Below, piece after piece: positions 1-9,174 of a stretch of 64,000 bases of DNA. Source of the stretch: JAPPOI01 sp028818055. GTDB lineage: Bacteria; Pseudomonadota; Alphaproteobacteria; Rhodobacterales; Rhodobacteraceae. How positions within the stretch are numbered: position 1 is the stretch's first letter; every line of letters starts with the position of its first letter. Position numbers and translations under genes: made by a program. Location: assembly GCA_965267405.1 (NCBI GenBank), contig OZ253954.1, positions 868,001 through 932,000 of the forward strand, given 5' to 3'. The notes below the pieces were generated by a model, which was not told the origin of the DNA, ran no database searches, and saw nothing but the letters and a program-made list of their open reading frames with translations.

Positions 1-46
1 CTGGAAAGGTTGAACGACCGGCAATCCAGAACCACTTGGTATCGGA

Positions 47-1945
47 ATGGACGACCAGAATCGTAATTTGCTCTTGGCGATGGTGCTCAGCACCGCGGTG
101 TTATTCGTATGGTGGACCCTGTTTCCGCCTCCCGAACCTTCACCCGTTGAAGAAACTGCCGTTGTCGGCACCGATGGTCAGGCAATATTGCCCTCGGCTG
201 ATGCAGGCACCGACGCTGCGGCCTCGACCGGCACGCCATCAAATGACACTGCAATCGCCCCGGCTGAGGTTGAGCGGGTATCAATCGACACACCAAGCTT
301 GAGTGGTTCGATTTCGATGTCAGGTGGTCGGATCGACACGTTATCGCTCAAAAACTACCAACAAACTCTGGCGGCGGGCTCCGGCGAGGTGCCGTTGCTG
401 TCGCCTGTTGGAACAGAACAACCCTATTACGTGTTATTTGGCTGGGTGCCCGGTGGTAACCTTGGTGCAGATGATGTCCCTGGTTCGGGCACTGTTTGGT
501 CTATTGAATCTGGCGGAGAGCTAACTCCAGAAAGCCCAGTAACATTGCGTTGGGACAGCGCGTCCGGCCTGATTTTCCGCCGCACCATTTCGGTCGACGA
601 CGAATTCATGTTCTCTGTCACACAGACGGTCGAGAACCCAACTTCTGACACTGTTCGTCTTGCTCCCTACGGCATTGTTGCGCGAGAGGGTGAGCCCCAA
701 GATTTGATGGGCTTCTTCATCATTCACGAGGGTGCCATCCGGATGAGCGATGGCGAGCTAGAAGAAATTGACTATTCCGACATGCCCGACCTTGGCAACG
801 ACCCCGTTTGGGGTGCCTCGACGGATGTCATAGATGTCACCGAAAACGGCTGGGCCGGGTTCACAGACCACTACTGGATGACAGCGCTCATTCCCGAAGA
901 AGGCAAGGCATTCACCTCGGTCGCACAGTATGTTTCGGGCGCCGATGTTTACCGGACCATGACCCGACAGCAGACCTTGGAAGTCGCCGCTGGCACCACC
1001 GTGTCGGCGGAAACCCAGGTGTTCGCGGGCGCAAAGGAATGGGAAACGATCCGCGATTACGAGGCGGGGCGCAAAATCGAAGGATTTCTACCTTCGCTGA
1101 GTTATTTCTTTGGCTTTTCGGATCAGACCGGTGTGAATGGATTCACCGACTCGATCGACTGGGGTTGGTTCTATTTCCTGACGAAACCAATCTTCTTTGT
1201 TCTTCACGAATTGAACGAGCTGATCGGCAACATGGGTTGGGCGATCATTGCACTTACCTTGTTGATCAAGGCCCTGCTATTCCCTCTCGCTCGCAAATCA
1301 TATGTCTCGATGGCGAAGATGAAGGAACTGCAGCCGGAGATGGAGAAAATCAAAGAGCGCGTCGGTGATGACAGGCAGAAACTTCAGACTGAGATGATGG
1401 GTCTGTACAAAAAGGAAAAGGTAAACCCGGCGTCCGGTTGTCTTCCTATTCTGCTTCAGATCCCGATCTTCTTCTCGCTCTACAAAGTTATCTTCGTCAC
1501 GATCGAATTGCGGCACGCGCCATTCTTTGGGCCCTTCCAGGACCTCAGCGCTCCGGACCCGACGTCGATCTTCAACTTCTTTGGCTTCCTGCCGTTTGCT
1601 GCGCCCACGCCCGGATCGCTCATGGCATTGATCTTTATTGGGATTTTGCCGCTTTTGCTGGGTATTTCGATGTGGCTCCAGCAAAAGCTCAACCCTGCTC
1701 CGACTGACCCAACTCAGGCGATGATCTTCGCCTGGATGCCTTGGGTTTTCATGTTCATGCTTGGCGGGTTTGCAAGTGGCCTGGTTATCTACTGGATCGC
1801 CAACAACGTCATAACATTCGTGCAGCAGTATCTGATCATGCGAACTCACGGGTACAAGCCTGACATTTGGGGGAACATCCGCGCTGGTAATCGAAAGACC
1901 GCGACCGAAACCTCGGATGCCGGTTCCAAGAAAACCAAAAAATGA
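47..1945 (+). CDS. yidC: Membrane protein insertase YidC
   Basis: YidC/Oxa1/Alb3 insertase, which places and folds inner-membrane proteins with SecYEG or alone. The 632-residue product has an N-terminal hydrophobic segment at about residues 8-24, a Thr/Pro/Ala-rich linker, a large periplasmic domain and, from about residue 395, the Oxa1-type helical core. The core includes the family-typical stretch GCLPILLQIPIFFSLYK and ends in a Lys/Arg-rich cytoplasmic tail, as usual for ribosome contact. The length fits alphaproteobacterial YidC. It is the first complete gene of a plus-strand run, and its TGA overlaps the next ATG (ATGA). The upstream 46 bases show no clear gene. Identity is secure. Confidence 0.97.
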   Translation: MDDQNRNLLLAMVLSTAVLFVWWTLFPPPEPSPVEETAVVGTDGQAILPSADAGTDAAASTGTPSNDTAIAPAEVERVSIDTPSLSGSISMSGGRIDTLSLKNYQQTLAAGSGEVPLLSPVGTEQPYYVLFGWVPGGNLGADDVPGSGTVWSIESGGELTPESPVTLRWDSASGLIFRRTISVDDEFMFSVTQTVENPTSDTVRLAPYGIVAREGEPQDLMGFFIIHEGAIRMSDGELEEIDYSDMPDLGNDPVWGASTDVIDVTENGWAGFTDHYWMTALIPEEGKAFTSVAQYVSGADVYRTMTRQQTLEVAAGTTVSAETQVFAGAKEWETIRDYEAGRKIEGFLPSLSYFFGFSDQTGVNGFTDSIDWGWFYFLTKPIFFVLHELNELIGNMGWAIIALTLLIKALLFPLARKSYVSMAKMKELQPEMEKIKERVGDDRQKLQTEMMGLYKKEKVNPASGCLPILLQIPIFFSLYKVIFVTIELRHAPFFGPFQDLSAPDPTSIFNFFGFLPFAAPTPGSLMALIFIGILPLLLGISMWLQQKLNPAPTDPTQAMIFAWMPWVFMFMLGGFASGLVIYWIANNVITFVQQYLIMRTHGYKPDIWGNIRAGNRKTATETSDAGSKKTKK

Positions 1946-2691
1946 CCGGCTCCATCTCCATGATTGTTCGCCATCCGATCAAGTCGATCGGACGGGAAAC
2001 GCTGGACGGCGTGTCGCTCCAACCAGGTGCGTGGCTGCCGCATGACCGCAAATGGGCAGTGGCGCACGAGCGTTCAAAACTGGATGGCGGCTGGGGTAAA
2101 AAGGTTAACTTCTTACGCGGTGTGGCCGACCCGGAGTTGATGGCGATTACATCCAGCCTGGATAGCGAAACGAAGGACATCACCCTCACACACCCGAAAA
2201 TAGGTTCAGTTGAAGCAAGACTGGGCGACAAAGAAGGTGCCGCGAAGATTGTCGACTGGCTGCGCAAAATCTGGCCTGATGACCTTCCTAAACCGACCGA
2301 AGTCTACAAAACCACTGACGCCCACCTAACCGACGTTCCAGACCCTTGGATTTCCATCAACTCCACGGCTTCGTTAAAGGCCCTATCGCAGAGAGCGGGA
2401 AGCACTTTGTCGCCGCATCGTTTCCGGGGCAATCTATGGGTGGATGGATTATCCGCCTGGGAAGAGCATGAATGGGTGGGCAAAACGTTGAAGGTTGGCT
2501 CAGCAACATTGCAGGTTCGGGAACAGATCACGCGGTGCAAAGCCACGATGGTCAACCCGGACACCGGACGCCGTGACATCGACACACTCGAACTTTTGGA
2601 CGAGCTTGGACATCAGGAATTCGGAGTTTACGCCGAGGTCACCGAAGGCGGTCAGGTTTCTGTCGGCGATCAAGTTGAGCTTTGGGGATGA
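1942..2691 (+). CDS. MOSC domain-containing protein
   Basis: Predicted MOSC-domain protein of 249 residues with an N-terminal MOSC_N beta-barrel-like part (MTGSISMIVRHPIKSIGRE) and a C-terminal MOSC core. The core shows the family-typical RCKATMVNPDTGRRD block containing the conserved cysteine. MOSC proteins are linked to molybdenum cofactor and sulphur-carrier chemistry, but the substrate cannot be read from the sequence. It is translationally coupled to yidC upstream (ATGA) and to engB downstream (ATGA at 2688-2691). That conserved packing suggests co-expression rather than a shared function. Confidence 0.88.
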   Translation: MTGSISMIVRHPIKSIGRETLDGVSLQPGAWLPHDRKWAVAHERSKLDGGWGKKVNFLRGVADPELMAITSSLDSETKDITLTHPKIGSVEARLGDKEGAAKIVDWLRKIWPDDLPKPTEVYKTTDAHLTDVPDPWISINSTASLKALSQRAGSTLSPHRFRGNLWVDGLSAWEEHEWVGKTLKVGSATLQVREQITRCKATMVNPDTGRRDIDTLELLDELGHQEFGVYAEVTEGGQVSVGDQVELWG

Positions 2692-3335
2692 ACGTCACAT
2701 TTCCATTCGTGGAGCTTGAGCCCAGCGAATTGGAACGTGGGCGGAAGCTATTTTCAGGCCCGGTGGATTTTCTGAAGGGTGTCGTGGCAATGGATGGCTT
2801 GCCAGCACCAGACCGATTGGAAGTCTGCTTCGCCGGCAGATCAAATGTCGGAAAATCGTCCCTTATCAACGCTCTAACTGGTCGAAAAAGCCTTGCGCGA
2901 TCTTCAAATACCCCGGGTCGTACTCAAGAGATCAACTTTTTCACACTTGGCGACGAAAACTATCTTGTCGACCTTCCGGGATACGGGTTTGCGAATGCGC
3001 CTGTTGCCGTCGTCGAAAAGTGGCAGCGTCTTTTGAAAAATTACCTTGCTGGCCGCGCCAACCTGCGCCGCGCTTTTGTGCTGATAGACTCGCGCCATGG
3101 TGTAAAAAAGGTCGACGAGGAAATCCTTTCTCTTCTGGATAGCTCAGCCGTGACCTTCCAAGTAGTGTTGACCAAAGCCGACAAAGTGAAGGCCAAAGAA
3201 CGTGACCGGGTCGTCGATCAGGTCCGCATGGCACTTGGAAATCACCCAGCCGCCTACCCCGGCTTGATCGTTACGTCTTCAGAGAAGGGCGACGGGATAG
3301 ACACGCTTCGCGGCGTGATTGCATCGTTGGCTTGA
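2688..3335 (+). CDS. engB: Ribosome biogenesis GTPase EngB (YsxC/YihA)
   Basis: TrmE-Era-EngA-EngB-type GTPase needed for assembly of the large ribosomal subunit. It shows the P-loop GRSNVGKSS, a G2/G3 region with NTPGRTQEINFF and DLPGYGFA, and the G4 motif TKADK. The ATG at 2688 was chosen because it overlaps the stop of the MOSC gene (ATGA) and gives 215 residues, the usual EngB size. A TTG two codons upstream is also in frame. Its TGA overlaps a TTG of the next frame, but the argB start is more likely 60 bases further on. Confidence 0.96.
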   Translation: MNVTFPFVELEPSELERGRKLFSGPVDFLKGVVAMDGLPAPDRLEVCFAGRSNVGKSSLINALTGRKSLARSSNTPGRTQEINFFTLGDENYLVDLPGYGFANAPVAVVEKWQRLLKNYLAGRANLRRAFVLIDSRHGVKKVDEEILSLLDSSAVTFQVVLTKADKVKAKERDRVVDQVRMALGNHPAAYPGLIVTSSEKGDGIDTLRGVIASLA

Positions 3336-3391
3336 GCGACAGCGATTTAGCCTCTAACCATGATCGAACGTTTGGCCAAGCGAGCAAGACA

Positions 3392-4240
3392 ATGGACAGC
3401 GATTGGAAATCGACAGCCGCAACTCTGAATTATGCGTTGCCGATGTTGCAGCGTTACGACGGCGCGACTGTTGTTGTAAAATTTGGCGGCAACGCCATGG
3501 GCGACGACGCAGCGATCGCCAGCTTTGCTCGGGACATCGTTTTGATGCGTCTTGTTGGCGTCAATCCGGTGGTTGTCCACGGCGGCGGACCCATGATCAA
3601 CGAAATGCTGTCAAAGCTTGGGATCAAGTCTGAGTTCGTCGCGGGCAAGCGGGTCACCGACAAGCCCACAGTTGAAGTTGTTGAAGCCGTACTTTCGGGT
3701 TTGGTCAACAAGCGAATAGTCCAGGCGATCAATGACCAAGGTGGCAAGGCAGTTGGTATTTCCGGCAAAGACGCAAAACTGATTTCGTGCAAGCAAACCG
3801 ATCCAGATCTTGGGCTCGTCGGCACGCCTGATGCGATTTCGACGGACGTTTTGACCACACTATTCGAAGCCGAGATGATTCCGGTCATTGCGCCGTTGGG
3901 ATCGGGCCCGAATGGTGAAACCATGAACATAAATGGCGACACAGCCGCCGGTGCCATTGCCGCTGCTCTTGGGGCAGACAGGCTGTTGCTTCTGACGGAT
4001 GTCGATGGCGTCAAAGATGCAAATGGCGAAGTCATCGCAAACTTGACGACCAGCGAAGTTCAAAAACTGATCAGTGACGGGGTGATTGCAGGTGGCATGA
4101 TCCCCAAAACCGAAACGGCCACAACGGCATTGGACGGAGGTGTTCGTGCCGTGGTTATCGTGGACGGACGCGCGCCCAATGCCTGCCTTCTTGAGCTTTA
4201 CACAGAAGATGGCGCAGGCACGCTAATCCGTCAGGGTTAG
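3392..4240 (+). CDS. argB: Acetylglutamate kinase
   Basis: Second enzyme of arginine biosynthesis: ATP-dependent phosphorylation of N-acetylglutamate in the cytoplasm. The product carries the amino-acid-kinase signatures KFGGNAMG near the N-terminus, VVVHGGGPMINEML, the NGDTAAGAIAAALGADRLLLLTD block (shown here only by its ends, NGDTAAG and LLLLTD) and GGMIPK near the C-terminus. The ATG at 3392 gives 282 residues and starts as ArgB proteins of this group usually do (MDSDWKSTA). A TTG at 3332 would add 20 residues and overlap engB. The position between engB and an iron-sulphur protein gene is typical of the lineage and not functionally informative. Confidence 0.97.
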   Translation: MDSDWKSTAATLNYALPMLQRYDGATVVVKFGGNAMGDDAAIASFARDIVLMRLVGVNPVVVHGGGPMINEMLSKLGIKSEFVAGKRVTDKPTVEVVEAVLSGLVNKRIVQAINDQGGKAVGISGKDAKLISCKQTDPDLGLVGTPDAISTDVLTTLFEAEMIPVIAPLGSGPNGETMNINGDTAAGAIAAALGADRLLLLTDVDGVKDANGEVIANLTTSEVQKLISDGVIAGGMIPKTETATTALDGGVRAVVIVDGRAPNACLLELYTEDGAGTLIRQG

Positions 4241-4252
4241 GTTGACGAGCAG

Positions 4253-4882
4253 ATGACCGATCTTGAGCAAAAAGCGCAACAGGCTCATCTGCAAATCGTC
4301 GGAACATTCAATATCGAGCCAACAGACAATCTGGGCCCTAGCAATGGCCGAATGATAATGTTGGGACCCGACGCTGAGTTCTGGCCATATTTCACCGGCA
4401 CGCCAGAGTATCTGGATGGTTCGGCAGATCCTATGGACCGTTGGTCCGAGCGCGTCATCAGCGAAATAGCGAGCAATGTTGGCGGTTTTGCGTACTTTCC
4501 CTTTGGCGGGCCGCCATACCACCCGTTCTACTCTTGGGCGCTTCGTACAGGCCGCGTATGGGCCTCTCCGGTGTCGCTGTTGGTTGGCGCCGACATGGGG
4601 CTGAACGTGTCTTTCCGCGGCGCTATAGCGGTGCCCAGCGATAAACCAGCCCAAACGGCGCCGAAGCCATGCAGTGACTGTCATCAGCCATGCAAAACTG
4701 CGTGTCCAGTAAATGCACTGACAACAGAAGGCTACGATGTCGCCGCCTGCAAAACCTATCTAAGGGAAAACCCCACCTCTGATTGCCGAACGGTTGGGTG
4801 CCTTGTCCGACGCGCCTGCCCGGTTAGTCGACCACAATTGGTTGATCATGCGCAGTTTCACATGGCAGCATTCCTTGGATGA
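4253..4882 (+). CDS. 4Fe-4S cluster-binding protein, QueG-like cysteine arrangement
   Basis: Protein of 209 residues with an N-terminal region without obvious motif and a cysteine-rich C-terminal third. The first cluster motif is CSDCHQPCKTACPVNAL (CxxCxxxCxxxCP) at about residues 143-159. It is followed by isolated cysteines and CRTVGCLVRRACPVS near the end. This spacing resembles the double 4Fe-4S part of epoxyqueuosine reductase QueG, but the cobalamin-binding catalytic part of QueG is not evident, so QueG activity is not claimed. Annotated elsewhere as ferredoxin-like. It overlaps the next gene by ATGA at 4879-4882. Confidence 0.8.
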   Translation: MTDLEQKAQQAHLQIVGTFNIEPTDNLGPSNGRMIMLGPDAEFWPYFTGTPEYLDGSADPMDRWSERVISEIASNVGGFAYFPFGGPPYHPFYSWALRTGRVWASPVSLLVGADMGLNVSFRGAIAVPSDKPAQTAPKPCSDCHQPCKTACPVNALTTEGYDVAACKTYLRENPTSDCRTVGCLVRRACPVSRPQLVDHAQFHMAAFLG

Positions 4883-5373
4883 CACAGACACTCATTCTTT
4901 TGAGGCACGCAAAGTCCAGCTGGTCGGACCCCGCACTCGGCGACTTTGACAGACCGCTCAACAAACGTGGCCAGCGCGATGCGCCAAGAATAGGTCGCTG
5001 GCTTGCGGAAAACGATTTTGCGCCCACGCAGGCATTATGTTCGACCGCGAGGCGCGCCAAGGAAACGCTTGAAGCCGCCGCGCCAGACGCCGCAGCAACC
5101 TACTTGGACAGTTTATACTTGGCACCGCCTGCAAAAATTTTTGACACTATCAAGTCCGCGCAATCTGGAAGATTGGTCGTTGTCGCGCACAACCCGGGCA
5201 TTGGAATGATTGCGCACCATCTGGTGAGCACACCACCGGACCATCCCCGCTTCCTCGACTATCCAACTGCGGCCACTCTGGTCGTTCAATTCGACATCGA
5301 CGGGTGGTCAGAGCTTCAACCGCAAAGCGGCACAGCACTGGCTTTTGTGACGCCGCACGATCTTCCTGGTTAA
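4879..5373 (+). CDS. SixA-like histidine phosphatase family protein
   Basis: Histidine-phosphatase superfamily (phosphoglycerate mutase-like) protein of 164 residues. The N-terminal catalytic RHG-type motif appears as LLRHAKSSW, the pattern of SixA phosphohistidine phosphatases. A second conserved histidine lies in VVVAHNPGIG. SixA-like enzymes dephosphorylate histidine phosphotransfer domains or phosphotransferase proteins; the target here is unknown. It is the last gene of the run that begins with yidC and is followed by a strong hairpin with a T-tract at 5427-5454. Confidence 0.86.
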   Translation: MTQTLILLRHAKSSWSDPALGDFDRPLNKRGQRDAPRIGRWLAENDFAPTQALCSTARRAKETLEAAAPDAAATYLDSLYLAPPAKIFDTIKSAQSGRLVVVAHNPGIGMIAHHLVSTPPDHPRFLDYPTAATLVVQFDIDGWSELQPQSGTALAFVTPHDLPG

Positions 5374-5426
5374 GTGAAGTCCGAAGGTATCGATATGACG
5401 CCATCCATTCGAAGCAACAAAAAGTA

Positions 5427-5454
5427 AGGGCGCCTCCCGGCGCCCTCTTTTTTT
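5427..5454 (+). terminator. Bidirectional rho-independent terminator between the yidC run and aapP
   Basis: Stem AGGGCGCC/GGCGCCCT (5427-5434 with 5439-5446) followed on the plus strand by a run of eight T after one C. On the minus strand the same stem follows the aapP stop and is succeeded by TTACTTTTTG. It therefore serves two convergent units. Confidence 0.88.
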
Positions 5455-6220
5455 AGTGTCCCAGGATTTGGCTTAGGAACAACTTCGTCCGATCCGATTG
5501 CGGATTGTTGAAGAACGCTTCCGGCTCGTTCTGTTCCACAATCTGACCCGCATCCATGAAGATCACACGGTTTGCGACCTGACGGGCAAAGCCCATCTCG
5601 TGGGTCACGCAGAGCATTGTCATGCCCTCTTCCGCGAGCTCGATCATTGTGTCGAGCACTTCCTTGATCATTTCGGGGTCAAGCGCAGAGGTCGGTTCGT
5701 CAAACAGCATGATCCGCGGACGCATGCACAGCGACCGTGCAATCGCCACACGCTGCTGCTGGCCACCTGAGAGCTGGCCAGGGTACTTTCCGGCCTGATC
5801 GGGGATTTTCACCTTTTCAAGGAAGTGCATCGCCGTTTCTTCGGCTTCTTTCTTCGGGATCTTGCGAACCCAAATCGGTGCCAATGTACAGTTTTCCAGA
5901 ATGGTCAGGTGTGGGAACAGGTTAAAGTGCTGGAAGCACATGCCCACTTCGGACCGGATCTTGTCGATGTTCTTCAAATCCGACGACAGCAAAGTGCCAT
6001 CAACCTCGATGGAACCTGCCTGATGCTCTTCCAGTGCGTTGATGCACCGGATGAGCGTCGACTTACCCGAACCTGATGGGCCACAGATAACAATCCGCTC
6101 ACCGCGATAGACAGTCAGGTCGATGTCACGCAGCACGTGGAACGTGCCGTACCACTTGTTCATGTTTTGGATGGTAATCGCGACTTCGTCGGAAACCTTC
6201 ATTTGCGCAGCTTCAGCCAT
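5453..6220 (-). CDS. aapP: General L-amino acid ABC transporter, ATP-binding subunit
   Basis: Polar amino acid ABC ATPase (AapP/BztD class) energising uptake across the inner membrane. Visible motifs are Walker A GPSGSGKST, signature LSGGQQQRVAIARSL, Walker B MLFDEPTSALD and the switch histidine in VTHEMGFARQ. The ATG at 6220 (MAEAAQMKV) gives 255 residues, the family length, with GGAG eight bases upstream. The longer open frame to 6376 overlaps the permease gene and is not needed. It is the last gene of the operon and is only ten bases from the stop of the permease gene. Confidence 0.95.
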   Translation of the reverse strand: MAEAAQMKVSDEVAITIQNMNKWYGTFHVLRDIDLTVYRGERIVICGPSGSGKSTLIRCINALEEHQAGSIEVDGTLLSSDLKNIDKIRSEVGMCFQHFNLFPHLTILENCTLAPIWVRKIPKKEAEETAMHFLEKVKIPDQAGKYPGQLSGGQQQRVAIARSLCMRPRIMLFDEPTSALDPEMIKEVLDTMIELAEEGMTMLCVTHEMGFARQVANRVIFMDAGQIVEQNEPEAFFNNPQSDRTKLFLSQILGH

Positions 6221-6230
6221 TTTGCGCTCC

Positions 6231-7775
6231 TTATCGGTGATCTGTTGCCAGTTGGCGTTCAAGCCACTGGGAATATTGCGAAATGCCGTAGCAGACGATG
6301 AAGAAGACCAGCGCCGCGAAGAGGTAAACCTCCCAGTAGATGCTGATCCAGTCAGTAGACTGTTGGATCGGTCCACGGATCATGCCGACGATGTCAAACA
6401 TCGAAATGACCGAAACCAGCGTCGTATCTTTGAACAGGCCAACGGCCACATTCACGATGCCGGGGATCGAAATCTTCAGTGCCTGCGGCAGAATGATCAG
6501 ACGTGTCGCCTGCGTATAGTTCAATCCAAGCGAATCTGCTGCCTCGTACTGGCCTTTCGGCAAAGCAGCCAGACCACCCCGGATCACCTCGGCGATGTAT
6601 GCTGAGGAGAACATGGTGATCATGATGATCACGCGCAGGATCAGGTCGAAGTTCGATTGCGGCGGCATGAAGTAGGCCAGCATCACGTTTGCCACGAAGA
6701 GCAAAGTGATCAGCGGCACGCCCCGAATGAACTCGATGAAGACCACACAGACGCCTTTGATCAAAGGCATGTTCGATTGACGACCAAGCGCAAGCAAGAT
6801 GCCCAACGGGATCGACAGCGAAACACAGACCGTCCCCAGGATCAGCGACAGCATGTAGCCGCCCATATCACGCGACGGCACCGCCTGAAGCTCAAGCGGG
6901 ATCACCGCGTTCAGTCCTGATGACACCGGTCCCAGTAGATAAACCAGCATGACATAGATCGCGAGTAACGCGGTCACAACTGTCACAAGGCCTCCGCGTT
7001 CAGCGTCGTCATAGATCGCATAACCCACAAAGATGCCCATCGGGATGAAGAACACATAAGTGAATATGCTCGCCGCCCAGAACAGCAGGAACGGAATGAT
7101 CCGTAGTCCTTCTGATCCGATGCTACCCGCAATGAACCGAAGTTCTTGCGCACCAAGGAACAGCAAGTAAGCCAGCCCAATCGCGGCAAGAATGCCAACG
7201 GCTCCTGCCAACAAAGTCCGCGTGCTAACGTTCAGGCTTTCAACCAAACGGAACACCAGACCGGTCGCGATGATTGCAGCTGCAACCACGATCGGCACCC
7301 AAAGCGAACCGCCCCAGATCAGCCAATAGGCGAGGAAAGGATAGGCCGCTGTGCCCAGCAGGAACTTACGCGGGACGTACATGTAAAAGAGCGCCGGCAT
7401 CGCCGCTGCAATCAGCAGGATGAAGGCCAGTGTCGGACGCCAGTAAGCATCCTGCGGGTACTTGAACCCAAACAGCAGGTGATCCCATCGATCTACTAGT
7501 ACTGCAAAACAAGCCCCGGTTTCCTTACCAGCCGCCGTTAGGATGTCACGGCATTCGCGAATTGAATCCGCGTCCCAGACACCATTGATGAACCAAGGTG
7601 TGGCACCCATCACCAGACGGATGATGAAGTACAACGCCAAGACCGTCAGAACGGAGTTAATCCAGTTCGAGAACAGATTTTCCCGTGCCCATTTGATCGC
7701 CCCCGACTGCGACGGCGGTGGTGGCGAGGGCGGGATCTGTTCGTGACGAACGAAGGAGACGTTAGTGTCAGTCAT
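6231..7775 (-). CDS. aapM: General L-amino acid ABC transporter, permease subunit (AapM/BztC)
   Basis: Permease of a glutamate/aspartate/general amino-acid importer. The C-terminal about 200 residues form the binding-protein-dependent permease domain with the EAA loop AADSLGLNYTQATRLIILPQ. The N-terminal part contains about six further hydrophobic segments. At 514 residues it is clearly longer than AapM (about 385) or BztC (about 435) as known from the families. The extra length is membrane-spanning sequence before the EAA domain, and the first residues are proline-rich. It lies one base from aapQ and ten from aapP. Confidence 0.93.
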   Translation of the reverse strand: MTDTNVSFVRHEQIPPSPPPPSQSGAIKWARENLFSNWINSVLTVLALYFIIRLVMGATPWFINGVWDADSIRECRDILTAAGKETGACFAVLVDRWDHLLFGFKYPQDAYWRPTLAFILLIAAAMPALFYMYVPRKFLLGTAAYPFLAYWLIWGGSLWVPIVVAAAIIATGLVFRLVESLNVSTRTLLAGAVGILAAIGLAYLLFLGAQELRFIAGSIGSEGLRIIPFLLFWAASIFTYVFFIPMGIFVGYAIYDDAERGGLVTVVTALLAIYVMLVYLLGPVSSGLNAVIPLELQAVPSRDMGGYMLSLILGTVCVSLSIPLGILLALGRQSNMPLIKGVCVVFIEFIRGVPLITLLFVANVMLAYFMPPQSNFDLILRVIIMITMFSSAYIAEVIRGGLAALPKGQYEAADSLGLNYTQATRLIILPQALKISIPGIVNVAVGLFKDTTLVSVISMFDIVGMIRGPIQQSTDWISIYWEVYLFAALVFFIVCYGISQYSQWLERQLATDHR

Positions 7776-7776
7776 C

Positions 7777-9045
7777 TTAGCGCTCCTTCAGCTTCATGCG
7801 GTTGTTGAAGATGTTCATGAAGAACGAGATCAGCAACGAAACGGTGAGATAGAACAGCATCAGCAAAAGGATGGTCTCGATGGCACGACCGGTCTGCAGA
7901 AGGGTGATGCCCCCAAGCGTCCCGGTCACGTCCATATAGCCCACCGCAATCGCCAGCGACGAGTTCTTGGTGATGTTCAAATACTGCGAAATCAGCGGCG
8001 GGATAATCACCCGAAGCGCCTGAGGCAGCACGACGAGGCTCATAATCCGGTTCGGGCGAAGGCCCAAAGCGCCGGCGGCTTCGGTTTGGCCCTTGCTGAT
8101 CGCTAGGATACCGGCACGCACGTTCTCGGCGATAAATGCGCCCGTGTAGATCGACAAGGCGAACCACAGCGCGATGAGCGAACCACGAAGCTGCATACCG
8201 CCCCGGAAGTTGAAGCCCTTCAGCTCAGGCACGTTCCACGTCAGACCAAGGAACAACAGCACGGCTACGACCGGAACCACCCAGATCGCCAGTGTGATGT
8301 ACCAGGTTGTCGGACGATTACCGGTCGCTTCTTGCGTGCGGGTGGCCCAGTTTGCGACAGCCCGTGCCACGAACCACGACAGCAGCAAGGCGGCGATCAC
8401 AAGCAACCAATCCATGCCGGTGGTTGTCACTGGTAGTTCTGCAGTCGAACCAAAACTGTTGGTAAATTCTGGCGCAGGCGCAAAGACCCCGCGGTTGGTG
8501 AATGCAAACGTGTCAAAGAATGACATGCTGGCAGTGGCGTCCTCGCCTCGGAAGTCCCTTGGCCCGGGCAACGCGTTGATCATCACAGAGAAGATGATGA
8601 GGATCCAAATCAAGACCGGAACGTTCCGGAAGATCTCGACGTAGATCGACATGATCTTGCTTACGATCCAGTTGTTGGACAGACGCAGCACGCCTGCAAT
8701 CACACCGAATACGGTGGCCGTGATACACGCCAAAAACGCGACAATCAGGGTGTTCAACAAACCCACAACCGCGGCGCGGCCGTGGCTGCTGGTCGAGTCG
8801 TATTCGATGGGACGCTGGTTAATGTCGTAGCCAGCAGGTTCGCCCAAGAATGCATAAGAAATATTTAGTCCGGCCTCGGCGAGGTTTCGGACCAAGTTGC
8901 CGCCCACAAACGCCATGAAGGCGATGATGGCGACAAGCGCGATAAATTGGAAAGTCAGCGATCTGTATCGAGTGTCATTCAAAAGCATAGAAAGCTTGAA
9001 CGACGACCCTGATGCCGAGATCGGCTGGTCGGCTAATGTCGTCAT
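7777..9045 (-). CDS. aapQ: General L-amino acid ABC transporter, permease subunit (AapQ/BztB)
   Basis: Second permease of the amino-acid importer, 422 residues. It has a membrane segment at about residues 30-52 and a long central periplasmic/variable region with SMSFFDTFAFTNRGVFAPAP. The C-terminal permease domain carries the EAA loop QTEAAGALGLRPNRIMSLVVLPQ (identified by its core AAGALGLRPNRIMSLVVLPQ). The order J-Q-M-P matches aap/bzt operons. A 129-base spacer with a hairpin separates it from aapJ, while the downstream genes follow almost without spacing. Confidence 0.94.
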   Translation of the reverse strand: MTTLADQPISASGSSFKLSMLLNDTRYRSLTFQFIALVAIIAFMAFVGGNLVRNLAEAGLNISYAFLGEPAGYDINQRPIEYDSTSSHGRAAVVGLLNTLIVAFLACITATVFGVIAGVLRLSNNWIVSKIMSIYVEIFRNVPVLIWILIIFSVMINALPGPRDFRGEDATASMSFFDTFAFTNRGVFAPAPEFTNSFGSTAELPVTTTGMDWLLVIAALLLSWFVARAVANWATRTQEATGNRPTTWYITLAIWVVPVVAVLLFLGLTWNVPELKGFNFRGGMQLRGSLIALWFALSIYTGAFIAENVRAGILAISKGQTEAAGALGLRPNRIMSLVVLPQALRVIIPPLISQYLNITKNSSLAIAVGYMDVTGTLGGITLLQTGRAIETILLLMLFYLTVSLLISFFMNIFNNRMKLKER

Positions 9046-9137
9046 AAGTGACGTTCCCCGTCGATTTGGGCTTTATTTGCGCTCTTAAGCCGGCGCGCGC
9101 CCGTTAAATCAACCAGCCCCCTCACGGCCGGATACGA

Positions 9138-9164
9138 AAAGGGCGCGGAGTGTCCGCGCCCTTT
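9138..9164 (-). terminator. Attenuator-type hairpin between aapJ and aapQ
   Basis: Perfect 12-bp stem (9138-9149 with 9153-9164, three-base loop) directly after the aapJ stop and before aapQ. On the transcribed strand the stem is followed by TTTTCG. Placed inside an operon, it probably lets most transcripts end after the binding-protein gene or protects its mRNA, giving an excess of binding protein over permease. Confidence 0.8.
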
Positions 9165-9174
9165 CCAGAAGTTC

